Source: Chrysomallon squamiferum
Taxonomy: Eukaryota > Mollusca > Gastropoda > Neomphalida > Peltospiridae
Direction of reading: 5' to 3'
DNA: 50,000 nt
Assembly (NCBI GenBank): GCA_012295275.1
Contig: CM022672.1
Span: 18,639,894-18,689,893 of the forward strand
Each line of letters starts with the position of its first letter. Positions within the stretch are counted from its first letter, which is position 1. Below, one piece after another: positions 13,263 through 26,089 of the stretch. The notes beneath the pieces are model-generated. The model was not told where the DNA came from, did no database searches, and was given only the letters and a program-made list of their open reading frames with translations. The position numbers and the translations under genes are program-made.

Positions 13263-16200
13263 CATACACATACACACACACAAACACATATACATACAAG
13301 CATGTTATATAACGACATTGTCTAATTAAATCAAACTGAAAATCAACTGGTCTATTTAAATCTGGTTCATCTACCCTCACAAACTTTGTACCTATCATGT
13401 TGTGTAAACAGACAGAAATTGTTTAGTTACTATAGTAGTCAAAGATAATAACACAAATAACAACAACTATTATAATTATTTGTTTGTTGCTGTTTTTGTT
13501 GTATTTTCTCGCTGAGTTCTTCCCAGTATTACCATAATTATAACAGGTTAAAACAACTTGCATAATGAAGAAAACTGCAGCATGAAATTTACTGTTACTT
13601 TGGGGAGAAAAAATTAAAACAAATTAATGAATTTTAATTAAACCAACTATTATTGTACAATTAAAATATTAAATTTTAGATAATGGCAGATATTAGTGAC
13701 TAATTCACTACCATCATTACACAGTATTTACATGTTTAATATTTAATGCCTTTTATAAATTAGTTATCCTTCCTACTTCCTTAGAGTAATAACCTATTAC
13801 TCAAAGTCTACCATGGTAGATAGCTAGATATACACGAATGATCTGATTCGACAAGGTAGTAAGCTTATGTAGCTTGATTATTCTGTGTTAACAGAACTTG
13901 TCAACATGGAAACTTTATTATACAATTCAAGCAGATCATGATAAAATGTCAAGCATCATCACCGATTTCACAGTGTTGCATTACCATAATTATTTTTACT
14001 CACATGCTGATTAATTATTTGACATTAGCATTAAGATAAAATAATTTTAATAATTATGATTTTTACACATATGACCATGCACGAAATTCATGTATCACAG
14101 TACAATAAAGCCCAGAATCAATATTTAATGGTTGTAAAACATTTGTGCATATGTAAAGGTATATATTTTAAAAACATACAAAACAAAAAATATTATAATA
14201 TATTCAAGTCACCAGAATTAAAAACATTTTTTTTTAACTTTTCTAAATAATTAGAATAATAGATTAATACATTATCAAAAAGAAATGCTTGAAGTTGAAA
14301 AGAAAAAGAAAATATCAGAAAAGAAAAATGCTAAATATTTTGAATGATGGCACTACAGAATTAACTTCTTCACAAGTCTAAAATAATTACACTGGAGATA
14401 ATACAGCTTATTTTCAAAATAAACATTTTCTGTAATGTGCACATTTTCAACTGAGTAAACAGCTATACAAAATCATGCAACAGATTTATATTTACTTTTG
14501 AAACATTCACATTTCCCATCCCCAAAGAGCAAGGGTCATTTAAATTACATCAGTAAACCAAAACAATTTGTCCAGAACAATCATGGCTAAACCTTGTTTT
14601 TTTGTTTTTTTTTTTTTCAATAATATTATTAGAACAGTTGTGATTTAATATATGTCATGAGAACTCTCGTAAATTACTCATTATCGTGTTAATCATCCAA
14701 TTCGTCACATTCACACGAGTTTACATATAAATATTTAATGTAAAATTTTAGAAATTTAAATGAATTAAAAATAAACAAATGAAAATGAGACATAATTACC
14801 AAATGAAAGTAACTGATTTATTAACATCTGTGTGAAGTAATAGTAATCGTAATGGTATCCAGAAACGTGTGTAACTAAAGTATTATAAACTGCAACGTGT
14901 TACTGATACAAAGTGTTAGCAGAATTCTGAGTAATACTAGTAATAAAGTAAATAATATTATTACAATTAACTATCGTAATTATGTTGTTGAATTTGTCAT
15001 TTTATAACAAAAACCCCAAACCTGGTCGATCTGATTTAACTCCCAAAACAAGCAAACAGGTACTGGACGAATATGTATGTTAAAAATTATTATCAACATA
15101 GGATTTTAAAATTAGTTTGTTTCGTTTCGGCTACAAATTTAGAATTTATTGATCCGGTATGGAAATGAACCGATTGACCCTGATGCAAAGTGTCTCAAAT
15201 AAGCCAGAGAAATTTATGTAACCATGCTACTTTGTACAAATTTATTAAAGCACAAAAATAGAATTAAAAATATAGTTAGCTAAGATTAAGATATTAAAAC
15301 AGTAAATCCTACCAATACAACACAAGTTACTCCCCTTAGTGCCTGTTAGGTGAGAGAAATATCCTATACGTTTTGACGCTGCTCGGTATTGTCAGAAAGC
15401 CAACGAACAAATATTATGTTGAATAATAATAATAATACAGCTGAAAAATAATAAATCACTGTAACAAAATAATGAAACTGCAAACTGTAAATCTGATCTT
15501 AAAAACTAAAACCTTAGTCTTTGTTTACAAACATATTTAATTATTAAATATGCATGAAATTTAATTATTAAAATTTAATACCATTCTGAAACGATATTAA
15601 TTATTAGCATCGTTTTTGCTAAATTATTAATCAGTTAAATGTGTTGTGGGCACACACATTAACAAATATTATATATATATATATTTTTTAAATAAAAAGG
15701 TTCACGGGTAATGACTGAATAATGCAAAGTATTTGCGATAAACAGACCTACGTAAGTTTGACGCTTGAACGTAGTACATTTTGTATAAAACTTAAAAGCA
15801 CGAGATGAAAGATCATTTGTCTTCCATTTTATTTATTTATTTATTTTTGTTTGTTTGTTTGTCTTTTGACACAATTTTATGGTTACTTTGTTTCAACAAA
15901 ACAGTATTTTTGTTATAATCATAACGGTCACTTTATTTTTTTTATTATTTGTGATGATATAATAGGATATTTGATATATGGGATGCTTAACTTCATTTTT
16001 TTTTATATTTTATTTTTTTCCCGTATGTTTATTTAGTAATAATAATAAAGAATATCATTACTATTCAGTAGTAGTACTACAGAACATTTTATTCATTTGT
16101 TTAGAAATAACTGTAATCAAAGAAAATAATTTGGGCGTCTTTTGATCGCATCAGGTAACAAGTTAGACTGGATTTTAGGTTGTTTGTATCTTAAAAGGAA

Positions 16201-17401
16201 CCGAAGGCGTAACTTTCCTAATTACAAGTGGCGATAATTCCAAACAATATTTAAGTCGTGTGACAGAAGAGATGAGTTGGCATGCTTTATATACCATCTG
16301 TTTCGATGATATGAGGTCAAGTTTTTATTATTATTATTAATATTATTATTATTATTATTATTATTAGATATAATTATAGCAAAATTGATTATAACTGAAA
16401 GGTATAAAAATATATTTTGTTTGGCTTTCTAGTTTCGTTGATAAATAAAACTAAGTTCCAAAGTAATTAACTCTAACAGTAAGTTAGTAACATCTTGAAA
16501 TAGATTTGATAGGTTCTAGCACGAGGCCGTGTATATGGCTGTTGTTGTTGTTGTTATTATTATTATTATTGTTATTATTGTTATTATTATTAGTAGTAGT
16601 ATTAGTATTAGTATTAGTATTAGTATTATTATTATGTCTTCTTGTTTAACACCAATAAAAGGGGAAAAAAACAACATAGCCACACCCACACTAAAAATAC
16701 ACCCTAAGTACTTTATTTCTTTATAAGACTTTATTTGATAACTTTAATAATCTTAATGTAACAGTAATCTTTTCTTGATTAATCATTTCAAGAAACCAAA
16801 TTTGATAATGATAAAGGAAGTTTATATATTAATATATAGGTTTTAAAAATATTTATTTATTTGTTTATTTATTATTTATATATTTATCATTAAAATTTTA
16901 AAAGCTAATTCTTTAACTGGAATAATACAACAAGACTAATAAGAAATAAAACTATTTCTTGATTATTATTATTATTGTGTGTGAATTTTGTTTGGTAAAA
17001 ATTTTAATACCATATGTGAAATCACACAAACTACTAACACTAAACATAATAATATATGAATAAATATATGAACAAATAAATAATAAATGAAAATAAAATA
17101 ATTAATTTTAAAAACTGACTCTTTAAAGATGTCTATTTAAATAACTGTTAAATTGTTAATATATTTGTGTTTATCTTAAGCATCCCATAATTATGTAACG
17201 TGGATAAAAATTTTTTTTTTACCAAAAAACAACAACAGAGGAAACATAACACTTTCCTTTACTTTTTGTACCAGCAGATTTAAGATTACCACAACTAAAT
17301 TTGTGCAAGTTAATATTTGTCATGATTTGAAACTATAATTTACATAATTTATTTCTTTAAATATTTTTTTTATATTTTCTCTACTTTTTTCCTTCTTACA
17401 G
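12565..17401. other. Head-to-head intergenic region between GPC1 and MFSD13A
   Basis: The two genes are transcribed away from this 4.8-kb stretch, so both promoters and non-coding first exons probably lie here. The most promising part is about 15290-15790. It has more CpG than its surroundings, a possible minus-strand donor near 15311 and a plus-strand GTAAGT donor at 15752. Neither is proven. Simple repeats include (TG)n near 12935-12958, (TA)n at 13224-13250, ATT runs at 16324-16366 and mixed ATT/GTA runs at 16540-16635. No coding exon was recognised. Confidence 0.5.
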
Positions 17402-17555
17402 GTTTTATACATTAAAGCTTGATTCTCTGGTAATGAAGAATATTGCAGAATGACATCTTTATTTAATCTGAAATTAAATTTGTTCAAAACTAAAAAAGTA
17501 ACTTCAGTATTATTTTGTCTACTAAGACACTAATTACTTCTTAAAATAATTCAGA
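17402..17555 (+). other. Probable 5' UTR part of MFSD13A exon 2
   Basis: A long pyrimidine tract ending in CTTACAG at 17395-17401 is a good splice acceptor, so the exon carrying the start codon probably begins at 17402. A short upstream open frame (ATGAAGAATATTGCAGAATGA, starting at 17434) precedes the main start. An alternative acceptor is TTCAG at 17550-17554, immediately before the start codon. Confidence 0.45.
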
Positions 17556-19367
17556 ATGTGGAAGTTCAAAATAAATATTCCACCAGACGTATATTATGGC
17601 TCAATGTCATTTTACATAACTGTTTTAAACAACGTCTTTCTCTTGTATCATGTGGACATGTTTGTATCGGTGTACAAAATTAACAAGCTCTCATTCTGGA
17701 TTGGCGAAGTCATATTCTTGGTCTGGAATTCTCTAAACGACCCTCTCTTTGGCTGGATTAGTGACAAGAAATACCTTTCAGCATCGTCCAAATTCAGCAG
17801 CAGCACTGAAGTGATTTTGCAGAGACTGACTGCCCTCCAGAGAAACGGTCCACTGTTTGCCTTGTCTTTTCTTCTGTTTTGGGTCTCGTGGGCTTACCCG
17901 TGGCTTCAGTTTGTTGTGTGTTTGTGTACGTATGATGGTTTTCTCACCATGATCGATCTTCATCACTCATCTCTGCTGGCAGACCTGGCAGTCTCGGCAG
18001 AAGTAAGGACAAGATTAAACTCTCGCTGTTCACTTTTCGCAGCTGCAGGTTCGGCATCAGTGTTTCTGTCTTACGCTGTGTGGGACAAGGGTAACTTGAC
18101 GTCATTCCGAATATTCTGCGTGGTTCTCACTGTAATATCCTTGCTCGGCTTTTTCTGGTCGTCCAGTGCCTTAAAGAAACATTACAAGAATCTTCACAGG
18201 CAGCACGAAGAACATGGGTATGATTCAACAGAATTTGTGTGTTTTTAAATAAATATTTATTCTGCTTATCCAGTTTAAAAAAAGTAAAGTTTGAAGTCAT
18301 GTAAGATTTTTGAACGTTTTAAAAATGTAATATTTATGCATTGAAAGGTTATAAAATGTTGAAAGAAAATATATTTTGTGTTTTTAAGTAAATTATTTTA
18401 TTGAATTAAAATACAAAAAATTAGTTGTATTTTGAAGAATATTTTTCTATATTCACTAAATGTGCACATTTGTATGTTGATGAATAAAAAAAGCACAACA
18501 ACATAATGTACAAATATTTATAATTATTTTCTTTATACAGAGGTTTAATGTTTCAGTTTTAATGTTGGAAAGACTTAAAAGAACAACTTTAAAGTAGATA
18601 ATCTTTATACTTTTGATCATGACAACAGCTGAATCATTTTATAAATTTCTAATCATGTATTTGTGAAGATTACTGTTATTTTTCTACAGTCGGTCAACAA
18701 GTGCAATTGTTCCTGACATGTTGAATGGACAGAAGAAACTCATGAAGAAATTTGTCTTTCAACTCTTGTCTCAGAAAAACTTTCTCTGGTTTGCAGTAAT
18801 GAACATTATTCAGGTTTGTGTTTGTTTGTTTGTTTGTTTTATATGAAACATATATAAAAATACATAATTCACTTTATAGATTGGAAATTTGCCTTTTGAG
18901 GTCATTCATTCATTGCAGAAGTAAAGGATATCAATACTAACATATGAACACATATTTTCTGTAATATTATTTCAACAAAAAATTCGGATATATAATATAT
19001 CATCCCATCAGCAAAATCAGGAATTCACTTATTCTTTGAATTTAAATAAAAATTTAAATAAAAGATGTAAAACAAAAGAAGATTATTGAATTGATTGTTT
19101 CATAAATTGTTGTTGTTGGTTTTTGAGCAGACTTTTCTACCTGTCAGTATCATTTCTTAGTTTATTTCTAGTACTGACTTTCATTTATAATAAACTGGTA
19201 TTTAAATGTAAATATACCACATTATTTTAGAGCAGTTTGTCACATGTATATGTATTATATTTATTATAACATATAATATCATATTAATAAATATTAAAGT
19301 GATCATCCTTTTCTTTTCAATTCACATTTTATATCTGTGTATATGTGTGTGTGTATATATGTATGTA

Positions 19368-19427
<60 letters not shown>

Positions 19428-21371
19428 TGTATGTATGTATGTATGTATATTTCTGTTTATGATATAATTATAACATTTATTATAATGTGTAAATCAAATT
19501 GAACCCTCTCTTTGATCTCTTCAGGTATTTCACTGTCATTTCAACAGCAATTTCTTTCCTTTGTTTCTGGAGAATCTGTTAGGAGATGGTATTAGTCCAG
19601 GTCTGGGTTCTGTTCTTATTGGTAAGTTAGTTTCATTTGAACATAGCTATTACTGCTTTTATTACAAATAATAAACCTAAATGAATTTTGCCAACTTTTG
19701 TACCATTGTCTTAACAGAAACTTTGACAAGACTTTGCTAATAATAAAACTGATCAGTAAAATGAGAAGCAAAGTTTATTATTGAAACAAGAAACTCTGAA
19801 TGATACATGTGAAAGGCTGGTTTATATTTTCATTTTCTTTATCATTTTGAACAGAAAAGTATGAAACAAAATCATCACATACCAAGTATGGCTCATGGTC
19901 AAGATTGTTATATCATTTTATCATATGTGTTTTTATAAATTTTGTTTACCAAAATAATATTATAAATGGGAAAATGTCAATTTCAAAGATCCTTTGCAAG
20001 TTCAGGTCACAGAATAAACATGCCTGAATGTTGGCAGGATATAGACATGCAGACTTGCTCACTACCAGTTTTGAAGGCAGTCTGAAGGTATAATAACTGT
20101 AAGGTCTCAATGTTGGTTATCCCTCAGCCTTTTTAATTGTGTATGCTTTAAATGCATTTGACCAAATATTACCTGTAGTACTGGACAGCGGTCAGTAGAG
20201 GTGTGTGGCTTTATCCAGAAAGGGTACATCATTGAGCATCTAAACAGCTTTTGGTACTGTTACCTTCAGTGAAGGCTTTCTTCTTTTTTTGAAAGTGGAT
20301 TGATTTATCTTTACTTTTTCAGGTGTATTTGCTTTGGGATATATTACAGTCTTCTACTATCTCTTGTGTTCATAGGTCTCATACATTTTATTTTCAAATC
20401 CAAGTTATTGTTTTGGGCAGCCTATTGTCATTTATAACAAAGTATAATTATTAATTAACCTTGCTTTCCTTTTTATTATTATAGTTTTTTTATTAATTAT
20501 GACTGGAAGGCAATAAAACATAACTTGGAAGAATTCAGAACATTTTTAAACCATTTCTTTGTGTCATCAAAAGTGTACTTAGCTTGTGGGCTTGCAGACT
20601 AGAAATTGGCTTGTAGTATTTGATAGTCATATTGGTTGAGAGTATTTTACATTTTAACTTATTTAAGTAACTAATTTTTTATCATTAAACAAAATGATTT
20701 TAAATAACATTCAGTAATAAATTCTTATTTTATTAGTTTTAACATCAAGTACCATTAATTTGTTTGTACAGGTATCAACATATATATTTTTTTTCATTTC
20801 TATGTGTTTTAGATACTAAAGCAAATAAAAAATATTTGAACCAGTATTTTTTTTTAAATTAATATATTGGTTTTCTTTTATAATCACTTTCTTTATTTTA
20901 TTTTTATTTTATTTTATTTTATTTTATTTTATTTTATTTTATTTTATTTTTGTTTTTGTTTTTGTTTTTGTTTTTGTTTTTTTTTTTTTTTATTTATTTA
21001 TTTATTTTTTTTATTTAATTATTTATTTTATTTTTATTTTATTTTATTTTATTTTATTTACAGGTATCTCGTTTGTTGCTCCACATGTGAACAATCTATA
21101 CTTTCTGTCTCTCTGTCGGAGATATGGTGTCTATGCTGTGATACGTTTTCTCTTCATAGTCAAGCTTGCTCTCAGTGTCTTCATGTTTTTTGCTGGACCA
21201 AACCACATCTGGCTGCTATGTGTTTTTATTGCAAGGTAAGTGAGATTTTTTAAATAAAATTTAAGATTAAAATGATCTCATGCACAAAACAAAATAAAGG
21301 TACGAATTACTGACAAATAAATGTACAGTGCTATAAAGAATGGTAAATATTTGTTTTTAATCTGATTAATA

Positions 21372-21410
<39 letters not shown>

Positions 21411-24400
21411 CATTATTTTGTCAGTATTAGATAGGTTAGTCATGTGTATATCTTAAAGGTTAAGATACAGTTCTGTCAATGTTTGATTTCAGCTTCAGTT
21501 TGCTTCACCTGCGTTTCTAAATCCATCATGTGCCAACAACTGATTTATCAAACACTACAGAGAGATATATATAGTGTGTGTGTGTGTGTGCATGCATGCA
21601 TGTGTTTGTGTGTGAGTCTGTGTGTGTTTTTCATCCACAGAATGTGCAGGTGTTCTTATTACTGGTTATTTTTTGTTTTAATAATTTATTGAAATGTGTA
21701 TTCACTAAAGCATATTCAAGTAATTTACCCAGCAATCTTATTTGTTTATTTATTTATTTTTCATTTTATTTTAGCCAGTAGTGCAGTATATATAATATTT
21801 TGTCAACTAATCCCACATGTTTAATTTTTAATTTTTTTTTATATATTATACTACCAGCAACCGTGTGTTCACTGAGGGTACGTGCAAGCTGTTGAATCTA
21901 GTTATATCGGATCTAGTGGATGAGGACTGTGTGATGCACCACAGAAAACAGGCAGTGTCAGCTCTCATGTTTGGAACTGCAGCTCTCCTGTCAAAACCAG
22001 GACAGACTCTGGCGCCACTCGTGGGCACATGGTTACTGGCCTTGGAAACAGGTCAGTTATGTAATGTTTTGTTATGTACATGACACTTGAAACAGGTCGC
22101 TTTCATAATATTTTGATGTATATGTAACACTCATCTCATTCTGTGAAATATTTAATTGTTTGTATATAATGTTTAATTATATATATAGGGTCATTCCGTG
22201 TCAAATCACCCAAAAAAAAAAGAAATTTAAACCCGATCGTCTCAGATTTTTATAAAACTTGGTATACTTGTTGACTGGGATCCCACAGCACCAAATCTGA
22301 AATGTTAGCCCAATCAGACCAGTGGTGTGGGAGATATGGCCCACCGAATTTTGAGATTTTTGCCAAAAATGGGTGTGACCACCAACCTTAGAACCCTTAT
22401 ATCTCAGGAACTACTGGGCCAATATTCATAAAATTGGTATTGTTAGAAAGGCAAAATGACAAGGATTCCAAAGTTGGATTCCAAAGGATTTCTAGTTTGG
22501 AAAATACTGGAGTACCTTGACCTTTTGACCTTTGCTATGACCTTGAAATTGACCGTGTGGATCACGTGATCTTGAGATGACCTTTATTGAAATTTAATCT
22601 CCCACATGTTAACTAAAACATATAAAAGTTTCCTGGGTGTAATATTTTTTGTTTAGCCACAATATAGATTTAAAAAATGCACATACATGAAAATAACACC
22701 TTTTCAGCCATTAACATCTGATTAACTAAAATCTGAATGATCAATTCTGGATGCTAGGAATCACCATCTCTCTTGATCATCGAGTAAGACATTGTAGGCC
22801 TACATGTATGCATAAAGTTCACATATAAAAGTTTCCTGGGTATAATATTTTTTGTTTAGCCATAATAGAGATTTTAAAAAATGCATACCTGCATGGATGA
22901 TTGATACAATGCATTACAATGTACATTTTCTCTGAGACTAAAAACTCATCTTTGGAGTTAAAACCCATCTGACATGTCTGAAGGAATGCCTGAAGGATAT
23001 GAAATGATGCCAAATGGCATGACATGTTCTACACATGAAGTGATGCTTCAGGCAGGTCAGGAACGCCTTTAGATTCCCTGGTGCAATCCCCATTGAGCAC
23101 ATGGCAATTAGAAATTTAAGACAAAGAAGTTTCTTCATCTGCATTTCTTTGACAATCTGAAGCTTTTTAAGTTGGACACAATGTCAGATGTTGATATATA
23201 AACAATATTTTTATTTCATAAAACCTATTAAGTAATTTTATCATGTCATGTGGGCCTTGCCATTGGTTTTGAACAAGGTTTCAGTCAACAACAGTACAAC
23301 CCAGTCTGAAATCGGACATCATCAAGTGATGTACTGCATAATGTATTTGTACACCCAGTCTTCGGCACAGAGTATGAACAAGGTCTACTTCACCTTAATA
23401 AACTGTGATTTATACTTGAGAAGATTGATATAAATGCCCAAGACTTGTGGGCCTTTGGCAATAACACATGTACTCTGCTGCCATTTTGTGACCTGCTTAA
23501 CTTTACTGAAAGGGTTTCAGGATTTGATTTAATATTTAGGAAAGCACTGACTTTGTTCTATTGAATTGAAGGTGCAGGCCAATACTGAAAATCCTTATTT
23601 CTTCCAGGGCTAACTGCAGCTTTAACTCTCCTGAAAATGTGTGTTATCAACACGCAGGAGTTGTTGCGAAGTGTATGGAAAACTGAGGAAGTCGAACTCC
23701 TCACTCTTTGAAGTGGGATTGAAACATGGGACATCAAGAGTATCATGAACAAGAACTTTTCATCAAATTTTCAACATTGCAGAAAAACTATTGTGATCGT
23801 CTTAATCGCCACCCTGAGCAGAGCACGCACTAGATCTTTAAGAAATGTTAGCATGGGCACTTACAAATGCTTAGTAAATCCTCCAAAGACACTAGTGCCA
23901 GGAGACAAGTTGTGCTGTGACTGTCTGATTACCTTTCAGAAATCAAAGGTCCTGCAGAAGATGGCTTTAGTATGGGAGAATTTGGTGATAACTTGCCAGA
24001 CAAACCGCTGGTTGTTGTTTTCCCAGAAAAGGACTTTGATTTGAATTCTATTCTGTCGAGTTTAGGCGAAACTCCTGTCAAACACCATTCTCTAGCACAT
24101 TCCAGTAAATGAATGAAAGGACAGAAAAAAACTAGCATCAGCTACAGTAACATTAAAATGACATCTTAATGTCTGAATCCTACCCAGAGCGAGGAAATAA
24201 TCCAATTTTATGAAAGTGATGAGAACAGTAGAATGTGTCTGGGAATGAAGGATACAGTGAGCATTTGAAACAAACATAGTGAGAAGGTTAAGCATCAGAA
24301 ACACCTAGTTCTCTCAAATTTATGTGAACTTTATGCATACATGTAGGCCTACAATGTCTTACTCGATGATCAAGAGAGATGGTGATTCCTAGCATCCAGA

Positions 24401-25633
24401 ATTGATCATTCAGATTTTAGTTAATCAGATGTTAATGGCTGAAAAGGTGTTATTTTCATGTATGTGCATTTTTTAAATCTATATTGTGGCTAAACAAAAA
24501 ATATTACACCCAGGAAACTTTTATATGTTTTAGTTAACATGTGGGAGATTAAATTTCAATAAAGGTCATCTCAAGATCACGTGATCCACACGGTCAATTT
24601 CAAGGTCATAGCAAAGGTCAAAAGGTCAAGGTACTCCAGTATTTTCCAAACTAAACAAAAATGGCAGATTTGGTATCCTTGTCATTTTGCCTTTCTAACA
24701 ATACCAATTTTATGAAGATTGGCCCAGTAGTTCCTGAGATATAAGGGTTCTAAGGTTGGTGGTCACACCCATTTTTGGCAAAAATCTCAAAATTCGGTGG
24801 GCCGTATCTCCCACACCACTGGTCTGATTGAGCTAAAATTTCAGATTTGGTGCTGTGGGATCCCAGTCAACAAGTATACCAAGTTTCATAAAAATCTGAG
24901 ACGGTCGGGTTTAAACCATTGGGTGATTTGACACGGAATGACCCTATACCTTAACCTTTTTAGTTTTTTTGCTAATATTTTATTATATTTATAATATTGA
25001 TTTTGTAACAATTTACAGTTTCTGTATAAAATATAATTGCATAACATCTGAGTATTTAAATTTTTTAACTATTTAATATTTAGTGAAGTAGAATTAATCT
25101 TTTTTCTTGGTATGTTTATCTGTTTTTATGTAACATAGCTAAACATATCATATTATATCATATATTGATTTTATACTGTTGTAGTCTTGAGCAGTGCTAT
25201 TATCTTTTGATAATAACAACAACATCAATAACAACAACAACATTTTTAAGATCTTTTTAAACCAGAAGAAACTTTTAGCTAACTTGATTTTGAGTCAGTG
25301 ATTATGAAAATATTTCTTTCCATCATTTTTTTTTACTTGCAGCTTTCAGCCACAGCATGAAATGTTTCTTATTATTATTTTTTTAAATTAAATTTTGCAG
25401 GCCATGATATATTCCAGTCAGGCAGTGAAGTTGGCTCCATCAAAAAACAACTCAAAGACATGGACCCTGAGAGTCAGATGCTTCATCGCCAGGGTTGCTT
25501 CAACCTCTTGGTATACATACCTATCTTCTGTGCTGTGACTCAGCTCTTAGTTTGGATGCAGTTTAGTCTACATGGATATCGACTGAAACAGATCAAGTTT
25601 AAACGAGAAGGACAGTTATTTGCTCATGTGTGA
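17556..25633 (+). CDS. MFSD13A: MFSD13A/TMEM180 orthologue, major facilitator-fold membrane protein, 6 coding exons
   Basis: Coding exons are 17556-18217, 18690-18813, 19525-19621, 21064-21235, 21858-22051 and 25401-25633. Every junction is GT-AG with consistent phase (2, 0, 1, 2, 1), and the joined frame gives 493 residues, close to the ~517 of the human protein. Landmarks shared with vertebrate TMEM180 are FVSVYKINK and [13 protein letters not shown] near residues 35-70, [20 protein letters not shown] at ~130-150, then [46 protein letters not shown] and KPGQT.APL.GTWLL. Multiple hydrophobic segments fit a 12-helix MFS_2/GPH-like fold in a cellular membrane. The substrate is not known. The first exon alone encodes about 45% of the protein. 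Intron 5 (22052-25400) is enlarged by a transposon. The gene looks intact. Confidence 0.95.
19377..19448 (+). repeat. (TA)n-(TATG)n compound microsatellite in MFSD13A intron 2
   Basis: A TA tract at about 19377-19400 runs into (TATG)n to 19448, ending about 75 bp before the acceptor of exon 3. Confidence 0.85.
20897..21060 (+). repeat. (TTTTA)n / (TTTTTG)n tract abutting the exon 4 acceptor
   Basis: Pentanucleotide TTTTA units at 20897-20949, hexanucleotide TTTTTG units to about 20980, T- and TTTA-rich spacer, then TTTTA units again to 21060. This ends directly at the CAG acceptor (21061-21063), so the repeat itself supplies the pyrimidine-rich tract of the splice site. Confidence 0.9.
21370..21409 (+). 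repeat. (AT)n microsatellite in MFSD13A intron 4
   Basis: Near-perfect AT tract in the intron between exons 4 and 5. Confidence 0.85.
22188..24944. mobile_element. DNA transposon with ~630-bp terminal inverted repeats inside MFSD13A intron 5
   Basis: The element begins GGGTCATTCCGTGTCAAATC and ends with its reverse complement. The left arm 22188-22825 and right arm 24321-24944 are inverted copies at roughly 90-95% identity. The element is flanked by TATA on both sides, so the target duplication is TATA or TA. Directly inside the left arm, 22826-22890 repeats the arm's own segment 22624-22688 in direct orientation. The central 1.5 kb holds only broken reading frames. TSD and ends do not fix the superfamily; foldback, Kolobok-like and ISL2EU-like elements are candidates. 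It is probably a non-autonomous or decayed copy. Confidence 0.85.
23745..24112 (+). pseudogene. Decayed coding remnant inside the long-TIR element
   Basis: An open stretch from 23745 encodes a basic, cysteine-containing segment with [18 protein letters not shown]. Around 23940 the protein-like reading continues in another frame as a hydrophilic stretch ending [20 protein letters not shown], with a stop at 24110-24112. The frame break and lack of an upstream conserved domain indicate a dead fragment. The style (paired cysteines, then a polar tail with LGE.PVK) recalls uncharacterised transposon-encoded proteins of invertebrates. That resemblance is from memory and untested. Confidence 0.35.
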
Positions 25634-26066
25634 TCCTGTTTTAGGAAATGCTTTATAGGTGAAAATACATTTTTTTTAAAGAAGATGGTACCTGTACAAA
25701 TATACCGTTTTTATTTATAAATGCTTTGGTGCAAAATAAGATTATTTTTAGATTTGACTTTTACTGAAATATTATGTTGTTAGGATATATATATATATAT
25801 ATACTGATTATGTTTTTATTTATTTTAAGACGTCCAACTTGTTAATTATTTTGTTAATGATTTGAGTGCATTAATGTTAATGTGTCGATGGAATTTAGAA
25901 ATAACTGAATTCAAACAAACACCCAAAACCAACAGGATGTTTGTCTATCTTGTTTTTCCATCTTCTCAGAAAATGTTTATGATCTGATTCTAATGGGTCT
26001 CTAGCTTTATATAACATACACTGTAGATCAAACTTATTTTAATACTCTTCATGTACAGTGTTACAT

Positions 26067-26072
26067 AATAAA
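26067..26072 (+). other. Candidate polyadenylation signal of MFSD13A
   Basis: AATAAA about 435 bp after the stop codon at 25631-25633; no earlier exact AATAAA was noticed in the 3' flank. The 3' UTR would then end near 26090. Confidence 0.45.
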
Positions 26073-26089
26073 TATATGAAAGAAAACCC

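Noticed and set aside
17778-17966. Minus-strand frame opposite MFSD13A exon 1
   Set aside because: Shadow of the coding strand; no independent support.
20867-21253. 128-codon plus-strand frame
   Set aside because: The first part is a translated TTTTA repeat, and the last part reads MFSD13A exon 4 in the wrong frame; the true exon is 21064-21235.
21865-22028. Overlapping frames on both strands at MFSD13A exon 5
   Set aside because: The minus frame is a shadow; the plus frame is the exon itself read through its donor at 22052.
22819-23144. Two overlapping minus-strand frames in the centre of the long-TIR element
   Set aside because: No recognisable domain, and the plus strand over the same part also gives broken protein-like text; direction of coding cannot be settled.
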